NCBI RefSeq assembly: GCF_000020365.1
Contig: NC_012108.1
Span: 2,914,001 to 2,978,000, forward strand
Length of the DNA stretch: 64,000 nucleotides
Direction: 5' to 3'
DNA from: Desulforapulum autotrophicum HRM2
Lineage (GTDB): Bacteria > Desulfobacterota > Desulfobacteria > Desulfobacterales > Desulfobacteraceae
Of this stretch, positions 62,829-64,000 are shown piece by piece. The stretch's first letter is position 1; each line of letters begins with the position of its first letter. The position numbers and the translations under genes were made by a program. The notes under the pieces were generated by a model, which was given only the letters and a program-made list of their open reading frames with translations, was not told the origin of the DNA and did not search any database.

Positions 62829-64000
62829 TTACTTGTCGAAAAGAGGAAACGGACGATGGGTAAATCCGTCAAATACCGGTGTCATGCTGAAAAAATTCGG
62901 ATCATACACCGGCGCTCCGCCTGCCCCCACCCGGATATCTCCTGATTCTCCAAGCGGAAACATGCTCTCGATACGAACAGGTCCGTCTGCCCCGTATTCC
63001 ACACATTGGGCGTAGGTAGACCTGGATGAAAACGGCATCGTGTGCACTGTTTCAAGCATCAAATGATTGTATTCGATGAGACCTCGAGCACCGACACCCC
63101 ATGGACGGGACCCCAGTTCTGCCAGCGCGAAATCCAGTGCGGCCACAATGATGGCATCAGCGGCTTGCGGCGCGCCGGAATCAACATTTTGAAACCAGTA
63201 ATAATTGTTAACGATTCCGGATTCAGACCCTGCCAGACCATGGAGCAGCACATTAAACAGAATTTGCTTGCTTTCCTTCAGCACCATATTGCCGGAACCA
63301 TCATCAACCGCAAGTTCGTCCGCAAAGGTCATATTGATCACCTTTCGAATCCAAACATCCATGAGGACCCAGGCATCGGCCCGGTCCATCCCCCAGGCCC
63401 AAAAGTCTGGTCCACCGGAAACAAAATGGCCGTCCCAGTCAGACATCAAATCCAGGGCAGCCTGCCGGTCTTCATCACTTTCCGAGTCGGACACGGCAGC
63501 AATAAAATCATTGGCCACGAATTTCCAGGGGTTCCCGCCGCTGCCAAATGAATCTGTCGTTGCGATATTCAAGGCCAGATCACGCAAATTTTCAAAACTG
63601 AGTCTACCGTCCGGTGAAGAAATGGTTTCTTCAAAATAGTCATATATGACATGACTTCTGTGGAAAGGGCCGTAAGCAGTCCCGGGATCGTTAAAGCCGC
63701 TGGCGTAGTCGGGATTGGTTTTGTTGTTCCATCCACCATAGAACCCACGGGCGGCATTTCGATCCGTGGATCGCTGAATCAACACATCGGCATCCCATTC
63801 CAGGGGGATGCCCGCTGCCCCTTGCGGCAGACGCCATTCCCCTGCCGGACGCAACGGATCACGGCCAGACATCCAATAGGCGATGTTGCCGTCCCGGTCA
63901 GCATAACAGAAATGCTGGCTGACCCCAACGTTTTCGATCGCCGCCCCGAATTCATCCATGCTGGTTGCTTTGCCAAGTTTCAAAAAGCCCCCAATGGTAT
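62829..64000 (-). CDS. Penicillin-acylase-type Ntn hydrolase (5' end outside window)
   Basis: About 390 residues of the C-terminal part; the frame is open to the window edge, so the start and the catalytic N-terminal Ser of the beta chain are not visible. SQHFCYADRDGNIAYWMSG is the conserved segment with strand residues around the active site; NKTNPDYASGFNDPG and SPDGRLSFENLRDLALNI are other family marks. Members (penicillin G acylase, acyl-homoserine-lactone acylase) hydrolyse amide bonds in the periplasm after self-cleavage. Which amide is cut here cannot be told. Confidence 0.9.
   Translation of the reverse strand, partial: TIGGFLKLGKATSMDEFGAAIENVGVSQHFCYADRDGNIAYWMSGRDPLRPAGEWRLPQGAAGIPLEWDADVLIQRSTDRNAARGFYGGWNNKTNPDYASGFNDPGTAYGPFHRSHVIYDYFEETISSPDGRLSFENLRDLALNIATTDSFGSGGNPWKFVANDFIAAVSDSESDEDRQAALDLMSDWDGHFVSGGPDFWAWGMDRADAWVLMDVWIRKVINMTFADELAVDDGSGNMVLKESKQILFNVLLHGLAGSESGIVNNYYWFQNVDSGAPQAADAIIVAALDFALAELGSRPWGVGARGLIEYNHLMLETVHTMPFSSRSTYAQCVEYGADGPVRIESMFPLGESGDIRVGAGGAPVYDPNFFSMTPVFDGFTHRPFPLFDK

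Noticed and set aside
1-64000. tRNA, rRNA and replication origin
   Set aside because: No cloverleaf, rRNA block or DnaA-box cluster was seen in the gaps.

Overview
The window reads as chromosomal DNA from an anaerobic, sulfate-reducing Desulfobacterota, most likely a Desulfobacteraceae/Desulfobacterium-type organism. The main evidence is a complete Tmc-type transmembrane redox complex (TmcD, C, B and a four-heme type II cytochrome c3, TmcA). Supporting signs are redox-flavoured signalling genes beside it, a Gram-negative envelope (Omp85/TamA, Wza-like export, periplasmic and outer-membrane proteins), and many small palindromic repeats between genes. The genus is inferred, not shown.

Layout. 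(1) 1-8033: tail of an ABC exporter, a small secreted Cys-rich protein, then a terminator and promoter and a four-gene exopolysaccharide operon (outer-membrane barrel, Wza-like export protein, Wzc-like tyrosine kinase, Wzy/ligase-type membrane protein with TPRs). (2) 8149-12273: an exported HExxH protein, a HAMP-only membrane protein, a parvulin-like foldase, a TPR-SPOR protein, a HAD-like protein and a Bax-inhibitor-1 membrane protein. (3) 12274-12827: gene-free, with two palindromic repeats. (4) 12828-20063: xseA-xseB-ispA-dxs-tlyA, tightly packed, then an EF-G paralogue. (5) 20121-23739, minus strand: MMPL exporter, SRPBCC protein and FabG-like reductase. (6) 23963-27791: solute-binding protein, histidine kinase and response regulator with no permease; purC lies convergent to it. 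(7) 28868-37136: the tmc operon followed by three signalling genes, including a kinase whose periplasmic part carries heme-c motifs. (8) 37153-45270: ElaA-like acetyltransferase, TamB and TamA, a 55-residue basic protein, and a ChaN-like lipoprotein. (9) 45317-51658: topoisomerase III, a decayed stretch with hydF and trmO remnants, an SDR protein, a MITE-like element, mtgA and a DUF547 protein. (10) 52072-58035: a C39-M14-M14 peptidase fusion, a thioesterase, a tandem repeat pair and a DUF1638-hydantoinase fusion. (11) 58036-61640: an insertion-sequence graveyard (IS21, IS66, IS1380 remnants) with two small hypothetical genes and a long stem-loop. (12) 61676-64000: a secreted RNase T2 and the C-terminal part of a penicillin-acylase-type hydrolase, sharing one terminator.

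How parts fit. Regions 1-2 form a polysaccharide assembly and envelope block. Region 4 couples the first step of the non-mevalonate isoprenoid pathway (dxs) to prenyl chain elongation (ispA). Region 7 joins periplasmic electron carriers to a membrane complex with cytoplasmic iron-sulfur chemistry, next to regulators likely to sense redox state. Regions 9 and 11 show gene loss: an [FeFe]-hydrogenase maturation gene (hydF) has decayed. The most interesting items are the heme-binding sensor kinase, the operator-like DNA upstream of tmc, the hydF remnant, a repeat family that also sits between tmcB and tmcA, the triple-domain peptidase, and a solute-binding protein acting without a permease. No rRNA, tRNA or CRISPR array was seen. 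All family assignments are from reading the translated sequence; no database search was run.
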